A DNA stretch of 64,000 nt from Gemmatimonadota bacterium (GTDB lineage Bacteria > Latescibacterota > UBA2968 > GCA-2709665): positions 1 to 64,000 of the forward strand of contig JAPPJY010000089.1 in NCBI GenBank assembly GCA_028874335.1, in the 5' to 3' direction. Below the pieces are notes generated by a model. It was given only the letters and a program-made list of their open reading frames with translations. It made no database searches and had not been told where the DNA came from. Within the stretch, counting starts at the first letter, position 1. The number at the start of each line of letters is the position of its first letter. Shown here piece after piece: positions 44,193 to 53,337 of this stretch. The translations under genes were made by a program, and so were the position numbers.

Positions 44193-45428
44193 GTGCTGGA
44201 AACCGGTTTTGGCGCTCAGGACTTCACGCCCGAACAACCGTCTGACGGCTCATTCCGGGTGTACGATCCGATCTCGTTCCGCGCGCTGATCCTTCGGAAG
44301 GGGGATACCAACGTCACCTTCCTGGCCGGTGACTGCTTCAGCATCGAAGAAGAACTCATGGCCCGCGTGAGGGAGAGGGTGAAGGACATCGCCTGGCTGA
44401 ATCCCGGTCACATCCTCCCCTGCGCGTCCCACGTCGGCACTACGCCCATCCTCTTTCAATCCTATGTAAGCATTCCCTGCGAAGCGCTCAAGTTTTACGG
44501 CAGGGAGGACTATTTCGCGGACAATATGGCGGCCGCCATCCGTGCGGCCGCCGATGCGATGGCGCCGTCGCGGCTGGGCATTGGCGCCGGTTCCGCTCCC
44601 AACATACTTTATAACCGGCGTTCATACGACCGGGACGGCAAACTGGTCATGAGCAACTTCAAATTCCCCTACCCCCGTCCCGAACTCACCTACGCCGAAG
44701 TGGACGACAACGTCTACGTCATCCGAATTGACGATACGGAGGGCAATCCGACCCACTGCGCAATCGTGTTCGGCTGCCACGCCCTTTGCAGCACGGACAA
44801 ATACGGGCATATTTCCGCAGACTATCCGGGCGTCGTCCGCAAGGTGGTGGAATCAGCGGGAGTCAATGCGCTGTTTCTTCCCGGCAGTATCGGAAACGTG
44901 GTACCAGTGAGCCGCGCCGGTCGTACCTACAGGCGCGTGGGGAACAGCGTCGGAGGCGCGGCGCTCCATGCGCTGGAACAGGCGGGGATGAACGGTCCGG
45001 GCGACCTGCGCGTCACGCAGAAAACCGTTCAGGTGCCTACGTTTGCGCACGAGGATCCCGATGCCGTCGAGGCCGAGCTTGCAGCAACGCCGAACCGGTC
45101 GGACGGGCACCAGCGATTTCAGGCCTACGGCAGCCGGCATTATGCAACCGGCAGGCGGTTTCTGGACTATACGATCACGCGGGTCTCCGTGTCCGGTTTC
45201 AATATTGTGCATCTGCCGGGCGAAATCTTCGTCGAGACCGCGTCCGCAATCAGGTCGGCGGCGCGGGGCGCGCTCACGGTCGTCCTGTCGGGTCCAACCG
45301 CCGACGTCGGTTACCTGAGCACCTCCCGGGCCCACCGGGAAGGGGGCATGGAACCCAGATATGCCGGGCTTGCGGTGGACGGCGAGAGACGGGTCCGTGC
45401 CGCCGCGTGCGAACTCGTGACCGATTGA
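44193..45428 (+). CDS. Neutral/alkaline ceramidase N-terminal-like protein
   Basis: A 411-residue protein resembling the N-terminal catalytic domain of neutral ceramidases (Pfam PF04734) and the related hypothetical proteins common in catabolic clusters of environmental bacteria. Supporting segments are the early LAGDCFSIEEELM, the metal/catalytic-like HILPCASHVGTTPI and FGCHALCSTDKYGHISADYPG. The usual C-terminal Ig-like domain and signal peptide are missing, so it is probably cytoplasmic with a different amide or ester substrate. It starts at GTG 44193 after GGGGG. It reads away from the GlcD-GlcF gene, and the DegT aminotransferase follows 153 bases later. Confidence 0.65.
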   Translation: MLETGFGAQDFTPEQPSDGSFRVYDPISFRALILRKGDTNVTFLAGDCFSIEEELMARVRERVKDIAWLNPGHILPCASHVGTTPILFQSYVSIPCEALKFYGREDYFADNMAAAIRAAADAMAPSRLGIGAGSAPNILYNRRSYDRDGKLVMSNFKFPYPRPELTYAEVDDNVYVIRIDDTEGNPTHCAIVFGCHALCSTDKYGHISADYPGVVRKVVESAGVNALFLPGSIGNVVPVSRAGRTYRRVGNSVGGAALHALEQAGMNGPGDLRVTQKTVQVPTFAHEDPDAVEAELAATPNRSDGHQRFQAYGSRHYATGRRFLDYTITRVSVSGFNIVHLPGEIFVETASAIRSAARGALTVVLSGPTADVGYLSTSRAHREGGMEPRYAGLAVDGERRVRAAACELVTD

Positions 45429-45581
45429 ATCTCCCCTGCGGGTGCGGCCGGTTCCCAGCTTCGTGCGCCTATTCCGTGTGTGCCCCCGTCGTTCCGGCGT
45501 CAGGCTTTTTTCTCATACGCAAATTCCAATTGACATGGCCGGAAATGCAGGGAAGATCCCGGTCCGCTCGTTGGAGAACCC

Positions 45582-46829
45582 ATGCCGAATGTGATTTCTG
45601 CAGACCGGTTGGCGGTGAAGGGAGGCACGCCCGTACGCGATCGGCGCACGAATCCGTGGCCTTCCTGGCCCGTCAACACCGAGTCGGAGTGGAAACGGGA
45701 AATCGAGCCGGCGCTTCGGGAAGTCTACCTTGAAAAGACAGAAGGGCTTCCGGCAAGCAGGAGCAACCGGTTCGGTAACGCGTTCGCGGCCTATTGCGGC
45801 GCCCGATTCGGCCTGATGATGCCGCACGGCACCGACGCGATTTCCGCATCCGTAGCGGGAGCGCTCGATCTCGACGGCCTCCGTGAAGGCGGGGAAATCA
45901 TCATTCCGAACTATACCTTTATAGCTACTGCCAGCGCTGCCCTTTCGGTGCGCTGCAGGCTGGCGCTGGCGGATATCGATCCGGTGAGCTTTACGCTCGA
46001 CCCGAATGCGGTTCAGGCGGCCATAACCGATCGGACAGTTGGCATACTTCCCGTGCACATGGGGGGGCACCCCGCCGATATGGACGCCCTGAACGCCATC
46101 GCCGAGAAACATGGCCTGGTGGTCGTTGAAGATGCCGCTCAGGCCCACGGCGCCGAACATAACGGGCGGAAAGTCGGTCCGCTCGGCGATGTTGGCGCCT
46201 ACAGCTTTCAGTCGAGCAAGAACCTGACGTCCGGCGAAGGGGGCTGTCTCGTCACCGACCATCCGCACATCTACGAACGGGCGTGCGCGTTCAGGGACGT
46301 TGGCAGGCGCCCCGGCGGCGAACGGTGGGAATACCCGCGGCACGGTTGGAACTACAGGACGTCCGAATACCTTGCGTGCCTCCTTCTGGTCAGGCTCAGA
46401 AGCCTTCAGCTTCAGACCGAGGTTCGAAGCAGGAACGCGTCCTATCTGACCGGGGAACTGCGAAGAATCGGCGGCGTCACCCCGCCCGCGACACGGCCCT
46501 GGGTCACGCTGCACGGGTACCATCTCTACATGACGCGCTACGACCCGGAGCAATTCGGCGGTCGAAGCCGAGACGAATTCGTCACGGCCCTGACCGCGGA
46601 AGGCATCGACTGCACCCCGGGTTACCGGCGACCGCTCACGGACGAGGGCGCCCTGAAGAGCGTCTCGCACAAATATCCCGAATACGTCCGCCGGCTGCCG
46701 TGTCCGAACGCGGAGTCCGTGTGCAGGCACAGCGTATGGTTCTATCAGTCCATGCTCCTGGGCGCCCGGGACGACCTGGACGACATTGTGGAGGCCGTGG
46801 ACAAGATCAAGCGTGCGTTTACCCGCTGA
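45582..46829 (+). CDS. DegT/DnrJ/EryC1/StrS-family aminotransferase
   Basis: A 415-residue PLP enzyme. The family is clear from MPHGTDAISASVAGAL, IIIPNYTFIATASAAL, VVEDAAQAHGAEHNGRKVG and the Schiff-base lysine in SFQSSKNLTSGEGG. Family members usually transaminate nucleotide-linked ketosugars, but many environmental homologues sit in catabolic clusters with unknown substrates. The ATG at 45582 has GGAG five bases before it. A nucleotidyltransferase gene related to rmlA lies 4 kb away on the other strand. A shared sugar pathway is possible but not shown. Confidence 0.88.
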   Translation: MPNVISADRLAVKGGTPVRDRRTNPWPSWPVNTESEWKREIEPALREVYLEKTEGLPASRSNRFGNAFAAYCGARFGLMMPHGTDAISASVAGALDLDGLREGGEIIIPNYTFIATASAALSVRCRLALADIDPVSFTLDPNAVQAAITDRTVGILPVHMGGHPADMDALNAIAEKHGLVVVEDAAQAHGAEHNGRKVGPLGDVGAYSFQSSKNLTSGEGGCLVTDHPHIYERACAFRDVGRRPGGERWEYPRHGWNYRTSEYLACLLLVRLRSLQLQTEVRSRNASYLTGELRRIGGVTPPATRPWVTLHGYHLYMTRYDPEQFGGRSRDEFVTALTAEGIDCTPGYRRPLTDEGALKSVSHKYPEYVRRLPCPNAESVCRHSVWFYQSMLLGARDDLDDIVEAVDKIKRAFTR

Positions 46830-46963
46830 CTCCCTGCGTTGCCGACGATCCTGTTGACTGCCGCGATCGTCGATTGCCCTTTCCGTTGACGTCATGCCGT
46901 CCGCAACCCGCGGATGAACCCGGCAGGATACGCGCGTTCCTCGCTGCCGGCGGGCAATAAACC

Positions 46964-46991
46964 GGGGTCGCCCCTCGAGCGGGGCGACCCC
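46964..46991. terminator. Convergent hairpin terminator
   Basis: An 11-bp perfect stem GGGGTCGCCCC / GGGGCGACCCC (loop of six) lies between the convergent DegT and ArsS genes. It has no strong T run rightward and TTTATT leftward, so it probably serves both strands weakly. Confidence 0.6.
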
Positions 46992-47028
46992 AACGTACCT
47001 CCTGAGACCGCAAGCGGGCTGTCGACCT

Positions 47029-48042
47029 TCAAGCCAGCTCACCGCCGCAGCTGCTTCCCGCTCCGGCAGTACAACCGTAACAATGGTCGGCGATTCGGAT
47101 CCGTCTGTCGACCAACCACCCCGGCGGCACCTCCCACAGCTTTTTCGGCCGGCCTGACAGATGCATGTCCAGCATCTGATTGAAGTCGCAGTCGTAGATA
47201 TTGCCTTCCCAGTCTACGCTCACGAGAAAACGACACATCAGGCGGTCGATTGTGTGCGCGTTGAACCGATCCCGCAACGTCTGCGTGTAGCCATCGTACT
47301 CCCCGCGACGCCGCAGATAGTCGTTAAACCGGCTGATCGGCATGTTTGTGATCGTAAAGAGCCGGTTGAACGAAATACCATAGCGCTCGCCGAGGACCCG
47401 TTTGTAATCGGCCTCGAGTTCAGCCTGGGGCGGCGGGAGCGACGCTCCGACCGGATTGTATACGAGGTGCAGCAACAGGCCCGAATCCGGCTTTCCGTAT
47501 CCGATTGCATTCAGGCGTTTGAGCGCCTCGATGCTGTCGAAGAATACGCCCTTTCCACGCTGCTGGTCGACGTTTTCCTCGAGATAACACGGCAATGAAC
47601 AGACCAGTTCCACCTCGTGCTCGCCGTAGAAGTCAGGCAGGTCTTCCAGGCCCTGCTCAAATATCACGGTCAGGTTGCACCGTACCATCACGCTGCGGCC
47701 AAGCCGCCGGATCTGTTTCACCAGATACCTGAAGTCGGGGTTCACCTCAGGCGCGCCCCCGGTGATATCCACCAGGGGAATATCCGTGGCGGCGAGAAAC
47801 GTCAAAATGGACTGCATCGTTTCCCGGGTCATCACCTCCGTCCGGTGGGGACCGGCATCGACGTGACAGTGCCTGCACGCCTGGTTGCACAGTTTCCCGA
47901 CATTGATCTGAAGCGTCTCCAAAGCCTCCCGCCGCAGAACGACACCCTCCCGCCGCAGACGCGCCCCGAACGACAACGGTTCGACGGGCGCTTCACCCTG
48001 AAATCGGGGCTGAATCGCGAGCAGTTCCGACGGCCCTCCCAT
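47029..48042 (-). CDS. arsS: ArsS-type radical SAM protein (arsenosugar biosynthesis)
   Basis: A 337-residue radical SAM enzyme. The cluster motif is LCNQACRHCHVDAGPHRTEVM (C-x3-C-x2-C), and it has the DUF3641 C-terminal domain ending CYGCTAGAGSSCGGE. This matches the ArsS family, where the C-terminal site is Cys or Sec; here it is Cys. ArsS is proposed to join a deoxyadenosyl group to dimethylarsenic in arsenosugar synthesis. The usual partner arsM (arsenite methyltransferase) is not adjacent. The start at 48042 is an ATG following a GGAG-like site. The neighbours, DegT downstream and a DUF547 gene upstream, are not arsenic genes, but DUF547 next to ArsS recurs in some genomes as far as I recall. 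Confidence 0.85.
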   Translation of the reverse strand: MGGPSELLAIQPRFQGEAPVEPLSFGARLRREGVVLRREALETLQINVGKLCNQACRHCHVDAGPHRTEVMTRETMQSILTFLAATDIPLVDITGGAPEVNPDFRYLVKQIRRLGRSVMVRCNLTVIFEQGLEDLPDFYGEHEVELVCSLPCYLEENVDQQRGKGVFFDSIEALKRLNAIGYGKPDSGLLLHLVYNPVGASLPPPQAELEADYKRVLGERYGISFNRLFTITNMPISRFNDYLRRRGEYDGYTQTLRDRFNAHTIDRLMCRFLVSVDWEGNIYDCDFNQMLDMHLSGRPKKLWEVPPGWLVDRRIRIADHCYGCTAGAGSSCGGELA

Positions 48043-48175
48043 GGGCTTCTCCTTTGCGTAAACGACAGACGGGCGGATTTTCTTAATTCAGGCAGTGGTA
48101 CCCGTCGGACGGCCCGTCACGGCGCAATTGCCGAAGACCCGGCTCCGAGCGCCGTTTTACGGGATTTTTGCCGGG

Positions 48176-49039
48176 TTAACGGACTGCATCCTTGTGCAGC
48201 GCCCGGTCGTTGAGCGTCCAATTGTACGGAAGGTATTTGATGGTGATCTGAGGATGTGAGCGAAGATATGCACGATCTTTCTCGTCGAGATGGATATTCA
48301 GATAGTCTGTTATGCGAACGTCATCGACCCGATATGCGCGCTTATACCAGTCGGTGAAATCACTCCCGAACCAATCTAGAATCTTCGAGAGTACAAGTCT
48401 CCCGGTTTTCCGGTCCACCCTGACGTGCTGCGGATTGCGGATAAACTCCCGAACGGCGGCATCCAACTGCGTCTCCAGCCGATCGGGAAGAAAGACTTCC
48501 GGTCGCAGCCTCGGGCAGGACGCCGCAGCGCAGTTCAGCGCGGCGTGGATACGGGGATCGCCGAACTCCTTGCGTATGATTTTGTGCTCGATGTCGTCAA
48601 GCGATCTGGATTTGCCGCCGACGACGTGGAATACCTTGAAGAATCCCGGCTGCGGATGGATGTTCATCACGCTCGTCGCGGGATACGCATTGACCACCCC
48701 GGCGATGACAAGCGCGTTGTAAGCGTTGATCCAATAGGCCAGCCTGTCTTCCCGCTCGGGAAACATGGCAGGGTGGCTCTCCGGGCTTGCTTCCCGCAGA
48801 CGCGCCAGGATCATCCGGAGGTCGGCTGGCTCAGCCTTGATTCCTGCGTAATCGACCCAGCCTCGCGAGTCCACGAACCTGCCCAACATGCGGTTGAGAG
48901 GCCCGAAGTCGAACGGCGTCGGTTCGCTGCTCCTCGCCGGCGCCGACCAAAGCGCGACAAGCATGAGGAGCAGGATCGCGTATCCGTATGTCTTCCAGTA
49001 CGGTTTCCGTGAGAAAACAGATTTCGTTTTCAGATTCAT
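48176..49039 (-). CDS. DUF547-domain exported protein
   Basis: A 287-residue protein with an N-terminal membrane/signal segment (YGYAILLLMLVALWSAPARS, about residues 17-36) and a DUF547 domain. The domain shows WVDYAGIKAEPADL, REDRLAYWINAYNALVIAGVV, RIHAALNCAAASCPRL and, near the end, YLPYNWTLND. The conserved Asn/Cys/His set suggests a hydrolase, but no function is established. The ATG at 49039 is taken as start. An in-frame TTG at 49066 overlaps the stop of the neighbouring hydrolase gene. It is likely cotranscribed with that gene. Confidence 0.85.
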   Translation of the reverse strand: MNLKTKSVFSRKPYWKTYGYAILLLMLVALWSAPARSSEPTPFDFGPLNRMLGRFVDSRGWVDYAGIKAEPADLRMILARLREASPESHPAMFPEREDRLAYWINAYNALVIAGVVNAYPATSVMNIHPQPGFFKVFHVVGGKSRSLDDIEHKIIRKEFGDPRIHAALNCAAASCPRLRPEVFLPDRLETQLDAAVREFIRNPQHVRVDRKTGRLVLSKILDWFGSDFTDWYKRAYRVDDVRITDYLNIHLDEKDRAYLRSHPQITIKYLPYNWTLNDRALHKDAVR

Positions 49040-49062
49040 CGGTGGATCCCGCCTGAATGCAT

Positions 49063-50427
49063 TCAATCGAAGAATGTCAAATACGGCTTCCCTTCAATTT
49101 CACGCTTCAGCAGCACCGCCAGTTCCAGCGCGTGATAATCTCCCCACATCGAGGCTTCACCGTTTGGCACGTTCCGACCCTCCCGGCGCCGGTCCCAACC
49201 ATTGGGCCGGTGATAAACCGAATGCAGGATCAGCCCCTCGTGGTTCGCATCGTCCGACAGGTACGGCGCGTCGAACAACGTTCGCGCGACCGTCAACGCC
49301 GCCTTCGTGTACGTCGCGCCCGCCACTTCGCCCAGGTACCTGCCCAGACGGTACAGTCCCTGTGCCACAATCGCGGCGGCCGAACTGTCCACGGGCTCGA
49401 ATTCATTGAACGGGTCCGCGTTTCTGCCCAGATAGTCTCCCATCTTCGTCAATCCCGGCGCCCCGGTATCCCAGTAAGGGATGCCATCCGCCGCGGACGC
49501 GCCGTCAACGTAGTAGTCCGCCGCGGCCGTTGCCGCCCGGGTCATAAATTCCGTAACGAGGCCGCGACCACCGCACCCCGAAAGGTCTTCATCATCGACG
49601 ACCTCCAGGAATTCCAGCAATTCGGAAAATCCAGCGACGATCCATGCAAGGCCCCGCGTCCACGTGGAAAAGGGCGAGTATCCCTGCTGTGTGCCCGGAC
49701 ATCTGTAATTGCCGTCATCGACGTTGAAAATGGACTCGTGCGCCACCCGACCCCTGACGTCGTATGAATCACGGCCGTCGCCGTAATACACATTGAACCT
49801 GGCGGTTGTTTCCGCGTGTTCGATCATGCGATCGAGAAGCGAAATCGCCCGGTCGTTCTCTCCCATCAGGACGTGGCCCAATTCGTGCGCGAGTCCGAGG
49901 GACCTGCAGGTGCGGATCGTGTCGGAAAAAAGCGAATGGGCGCCGTTAAATGACGGAATATAGCCCTTTCCGTCCCGGATGGTCGTCCAGCGCGCCCCCT
50001 GCACCGCACCGGATGCTTTCAGGGCAAGCTCATAGAACCGCTGTTCCCAGGAATCGCCCGGGATGGCGCCTTCAAGCATCAGCCGCCTGAGGTTGCCGTA
50101 CGTCGATATGTTGTTGAATCCGTGGTCGTGCACGCCCGTGTGGGTCACGTGCGGCGCCATACGGTCTACGGTTCCCCGGCGACCGATTTCCAGAAACCGT
50201 TTATCTCCAAGGGCATCGAACAGCAGGATCGGGCACCCGTACTGGAATCCCTGCGTCCATTCCGTCCAGCCCCGGGTGGCGTACTTCCCGTCCACCGTAT
50301 AGACCGGCGCGCCGCGGCAGGGATCCCACGTCTCGGATATGGACGTGACTTTGTCCCCCGCGAGTTCGAAACACCGATCGAGTCCGGAATTCAGGTCCCC
50401 CGGGCGAATGGAAGGATCAACGCGCAT
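49063..50427 (-). CDS. GH88-like glycoside hydrolase (six-hairpin family)
   Basis: A 454-residue alpha/alpha-barrel protein resembling unsaturated glucuronyl hydrolases (GH88). Supporting segments are HDHGFNNISTYGNLRRL, the substrate-site-like GTQQGYSPFSTWTRGLAW, PYWDTGAPG, DSSAAAIVAQGLYRLGRYL and the ending NGEASMWGDYHALELAVLL. GH88 enzymes cleave unsaturated uronic acids left by polysaccharide lyases. No signal peptide is seen, as expected for a cytoplasmic enzyme. It could also belong to the related GH105 group. The BNR_4 protein nearby may act on the same polysaccharide (inference). Confidence 0.72.
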   Translation of the reverse strand: MRVDPSIRPGDLNSGLDRCFELAGDKVTSISETWDPCRGAPVYTVDGKYATRGWTEWTQGFQYGCPILLFDALGDKRFLEIGRRGTVDRMAPHVTHTGVHDHGFNNISTYGNLRRLMLEGAIPGDSWEQRFYELALKASGAVQGARWTTIRDGKGYIPSFNGAHSLFSDTIRTCRSLGLAHELGHVLMGENDRAISLLDRMIEHAETTARFNVYYGDGRDSYDVRGRVAHESIFNVDDGNYRCPGTQQGYSPFSTWTRGLAWIVAGFSELLEFLEVVDDEDLSGCGGRGLVTEFMTRAATAAADYYVDGASAADGIPYWDTGAPGLTKMGDYLGRNADPFNEFEPVDSSAAAIVAQGLYRLGRYLGEVAGATYTKAALTVARTLFDAPYLSDDANHEGLILHSVYHRPNGWDRRREGRNVPNGEASMWGDYHALELAVLLKREIEGKPYLTFFD

Positions 50428-50583
50428 TGCCTGTCCTGTTGTCGTCCGTCGACGCCCGTTCCTCTCTTTCGCGGCGCAATGCGTGCGTGCGCCGCGTGCC
50501 GTTACCGATGCGTCGTCGCATTCGTTACGATACCCTTCGGCGCGGCGGTTTTCCGAACCAATATTCGGAGATCCCGTAGGGTG

Positions 50584-50967
50584 CTACTGTCTCGCATAGA
50601 CGAACACCGTGCGATCCGTCGCGTAGAGCGTAAGTTCATCGTTGTCAATGGAGTACCCGAAGTCCAGCGCGTCCAGAAACAGGGCCCCCTGTTCGATTCG
50701 CCAACTGCCGGTCGACGTGATCTGACTTCCGTCGAAGATTGTATTAATGAACGTGTAAACGCCGTTTTCTTCGAAAACCAGCGTATAGTTCACCGTCACC
50801 GGCTCGCCTCTTGCGTGGGTCAGTTTCCACGTTCCCAGAATCGCTTCCTCAGGCGACAATGGATCCCCGCCGCAGCCCGGGAGTGATGCAAGAAGGGCTG
50901 CCGTGCAGATCGCATTGATCATGCCGATGCGCGCATTAATTCGCGCGGTCCGATACCCTCGGATCAT
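50584..50967 (-). CDS. Small lipocalin-like lipoprotein
   Basis: A 127-residue lipoprotein. The signal peptide ends in LLASLPGC, giving a lipidated cysteine near residue 32 after a long basic N-region. The mature part is a small beta barrel of the lipocalin-like type: [19 protein letters not shown], then [25 protein letters not shown] and a final [13 protein letters not shown]. Such proteins often serve as outer-membrane-associated sensors or stabilisers, function unknown. Its ATG overlaps the stop of the rmlA-like gene (ATGA), so it is translated by coupling. An internal ATG at 50922 has no ribosome site. Confidence 0.75.
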   Translation of the reverse strand: MIRGYRTARINARIGMINAICTAALLASLPGCGGDPLSPEEAILGTWKLTHARGEPVTVNYTLVFEENGVYTFINTIFDGSQITSTGSWRIEQGALFLDALDFGYSIDNDELTLYATDRTVFVYARQ

Positions 50968-51836
50968 ATTCGTGACTCCAGAAGACGTTTCAGGTACCGG
51001 CAATACGCATTCTCTTCCGAATAGTCCGCGATTTCCTCGAGCTGCCCCGCGCTGATGTATCCTTTTCGAAGCGCGATTTCTTCCAGGCACGCGATTTTCA
51101 ACCCCTGCCGGTGTTCGATGATCCGCACGAAATTGCTTGCTTCCAGCAGGCTATCGTGGGTACCCGTGTCGAGGTACGCGATTCCCCTTCCCAGCAGCTG
51201 GACCCGCAATTCGCCCCGCGTGAGGTACTCGTTGTTCACGTCGGTGATTTCCAGTTCCCCCCGGTCCGAAGGCTTCAATCTCTTCGCGATATCAACCACC
51301 CCGCCGTCGTAGAAATAGAGACCGGTAACCGCGTAATTCGACCTGGGACGTTTCGGCTTTTCTTCGATGCCAACGACGTTCATATGGTCATCGAACTCAA
51401 CCACGCCGTATCTCTCCGGGTCCTGGACGTAGTACGCGAAAACCAACCCGCCGGCGTCGTGTTCGCCCGCCTCCTCGAGCAATCCGGAAAGTCCGTGGCC
51501 GTAGAAGAAATTATCGCCGAATATAAGCGCGCATGGCTCGCCGCCGATGAAGTCCTCTCCGATGAGGAACGACTGCGCGACGCCTTCCGGGCGGGGCTGA
51601 ATCGCGTAGTCGAACCGCAAACCCAGACGGCTGCCGTCACCCAACAGGTTCCTGTAGAGTTCGATATGTTCAGGCGACGAAATAATCAGGAATTCCCGGA
51701 TGTTGGCCAGCATCAGAACCGAAAGCGGGTAATAGATCATCGGTTTGTCAAAGATCGGCAGGAGCTGCTTTGAAATCGACGTGGTGAGCGGATACAGCCG
51801 GGTAGCCAGCCCGCCTGAGAGTACGATTCCCTTCAT
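50964..51836 (-). CDS. rmlA: Glucose-1-phosphate thymidylyltransferase (RmlA-like)
   Basis: A 290-residue sugar nucleotidyltransferase. [42 protein letters not shown] is the RmlA N-terminus, in two overlapping motifs. [38 protein letters not shown] and [16 protein letters not shown] follow as expected. It makes dTDP-glucose from dTTP and glucose-1-phosphate. The nucleotide loop reads GGLATRLYP instead of GGSGTRLYP, a mild deviation. It overlaps both neighbours by four bases. rmlBCD are absent from the window, so it may supply a distant pathway. Confidence 0.88.
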   Translation of the reverse strand: MKGIVLSGGLATRLYPLTTSISKQLLPIFDKPMIYYPLSVLMLANIREFLIISSPEHIELYRNLLGDGSRLGLRFDYAIQPRPEGVAQSFLIGEDFIGGEPCALIFGDNFFYGHGLSGLLEEAGEHDAGGLVFAYYVQDPERYGVVEFDDHMNVVGIEEKPKRPRSNYAVTGLYFYDGGVVDIAKRLKPSDRGELEITDVNNEYLTRGELRVQLLGRGIAYLDTGTHDSLLEASNFVRIIEHRQGLKIACLEEIALRKGYISAGQLEEIADYSEENAYCRYLKRLLESRI

Positions 51837-53227
51837 CGAAAGGCCCTTCCCGATCGATGACGACGTCCCGGGTCGCCTGCGGCTTCGGCTTTGTCGTTCT
51901 CCGCGAATGGGACGACCCTTTCGGGACTCTGTTGGTCCCCCGTCATCAGTACAGGAAGGCGGAACACGCGTTCTCCGCTCCTGTCGCAGAAATAGAGGCG
52001 GGAATCGGAAGGTCGACGCGTATGACCATCGGCCCAGAAGGCATAGAAATCCGGATGTGCGTTTACCGGCCTTCGCACGTACGTATGGTTATATATGCTC
52101 CCCCGCGTTGCCATGCGGGTTTTCTCCCACGCGGCCCCCTCGTCAACGCTGGTCCACACGGCCACCTCCCCTCCCGTATTGTACGGCTGAGGTCCCGTCC
52201 CGGTGGGCGCGATGATCCGCCAGGCTCCGTCCGGTTCGATATGCAGCCCTCCCGCGTCGTAGTTATTATCGGACGGGAATGCCTCGCGTACATCCCAGGC
52301 GTAGCCCGTCCAACGGGCCGTGGTCCAGATGCGCGGATCGTTCCTGGGGCCGGTCTCCATCCCCCTGCTGGTCAGAATCAGGACGACAGGATTGCCATGA
52401 ACGTCGAAATTCAAATCCTTGACGAACACCTGCAGGCCCTCACTCTCGTAGTCATGTACGATCGCGCCGTTGCGGGTGCGCGCCAGCGGGAGAACCATGT
52501 CCTCTCCCGCGGCATTCTTCCAGGTTTCGCCGAAATCGTCGGTCTGAAGATAGTACAGATTGGTCCTGGGCGGGCCTGGCGCTTTGACCGGATGATAGTT
52601 GAACGCGGTACCGACGCGTTTGCCGGATCGCCAGCTGACCTGGTAGTGACCGTGGCGGATTCTCGCCAGGATCCTGGGTGGAGACCAGTCCGTTCCGTCG
52701 GGACTGGTTTGAGCGTAGAGGAACCGGCCGCCGAGGTACCGGGTGTGCAGAAACAGAAATCCATGGTCCCGAACATACCAGGGTTGGGGATAGGAGAAAT
52801 TCGTCTCCTGCAAACACTCGAATGCATCCACGGAATAGGGCTTGTCGCTCTTGAAGACATACGCCGGTCTGGCGGTTCCGTGCGCGCTTACGAAGACCCA
52901 GATGTATCCCCGGTCGTCCAGCATCAGGACAGGGTTGTCGTGCGCGTCGGCCGTGCCCTTGTCCATCAGGATGGTCGGTCTCGGGACCGTCCCGGTGGCG
53001 TGATCGTAACATGAGACCATCGCCAGGATCCGGTTCCTGTCCCTGTACGTCCCTCCGTAACAGAAATACGTCTTGTGCGCCGTGTCGGAATAGTATGCCA
53101 GCGGGACATGTTTGGCGGTGTAGGTCGCAAAACCGCCGCTGTAGTAGACGTATTTGTACTCGTCGTCAGCGGGCGTGTCCCACCACCAGATGCCCCGGTA
53201 ACCGTCGTCGGTCTCGCATTTACCCAC
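51833..53227 (-). CDS. BNR_4 repeat (beta-propeller) protein
   Basis: A 464-residue protein of the BNR_4 type. It opens [26 protein letters not shown], and sialidase-like Asp-box strands recur ([36 protein letters not shown]). Related seven-bladed propellers include polysaccharide lyases (for example ulvan lyases of PL24/PL25) and sialidase-like hydrolases. I cannot identify catalytic residues with confidence. No signal peptide is seen at the ATG at 53227. Its stop overlaps the rmlA-like start, an odd coupling of a propeller with a nucleotidyltransferase. Confidence 0.75.
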   Translation of the reverse strand: MGKCETDDGYRGIWWWDTPADDEYKYVYYSGGFATYTAKHVPLAYYSDTAHKTYFCYGGTYRDRNRILAMVSCYDHATGTVPRPTILMDKGTADAHDNPVLMLDDRGYIWVFVSAHGTARPAYVFKSDKPYSVDAFECLQETNFSYPQPWYVRDHGFLFLHTRYLGGRFLYAQTSPDGTDWSPPRILARIRHGHYQVSWRSGKRVGTAFNYHPVKAPGPPRTNLYYLQTDDFGETWKNAAGEDMVLPLARTRNGAIVHDYESEGLQVFVKDLNFDVHGNPVVLILTSRGMETGPRNDPRIWTTARWTGYAWDVREAFPSDNNYDAGGLHIEPDGAWRIIAPTGTGPQPYNTGGEVAVWTSVDEGAAWEKTRMATRGSIYNHTYVRRPVNAHPDFYAFWADGHTRRPSDSRLYFCDRSGERVFRLPVLMTGDQQSPERVVPFAENDKAEAAGDPGRRHRSGRAFR

Positions 53228-53337
53228 AGATATTCCCGCGTAACAAATTACGTTCCAGTTGGTTTTGAATCTCTATTAACGTGTTGGTTCAACAACGCCG
53301 CGAATCCCGACGCGTGGAGTGCAACTGCGGATCCGAA

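Noticed and set aside
45530-45558. TTGACA upstream of the DegT gene as a promoter
   Set aside because: The -10 at 17-base spacing (AAGATC) matches consensus poorly. It was not reported as a promoter.
45513-47042. A 509-codon leftward frame opposite the DegT aminotransferase
   Set aside because: It lacks any family motif, while the rightward frame has the full DegT motif set with the PLP lysine and a ribosome site.
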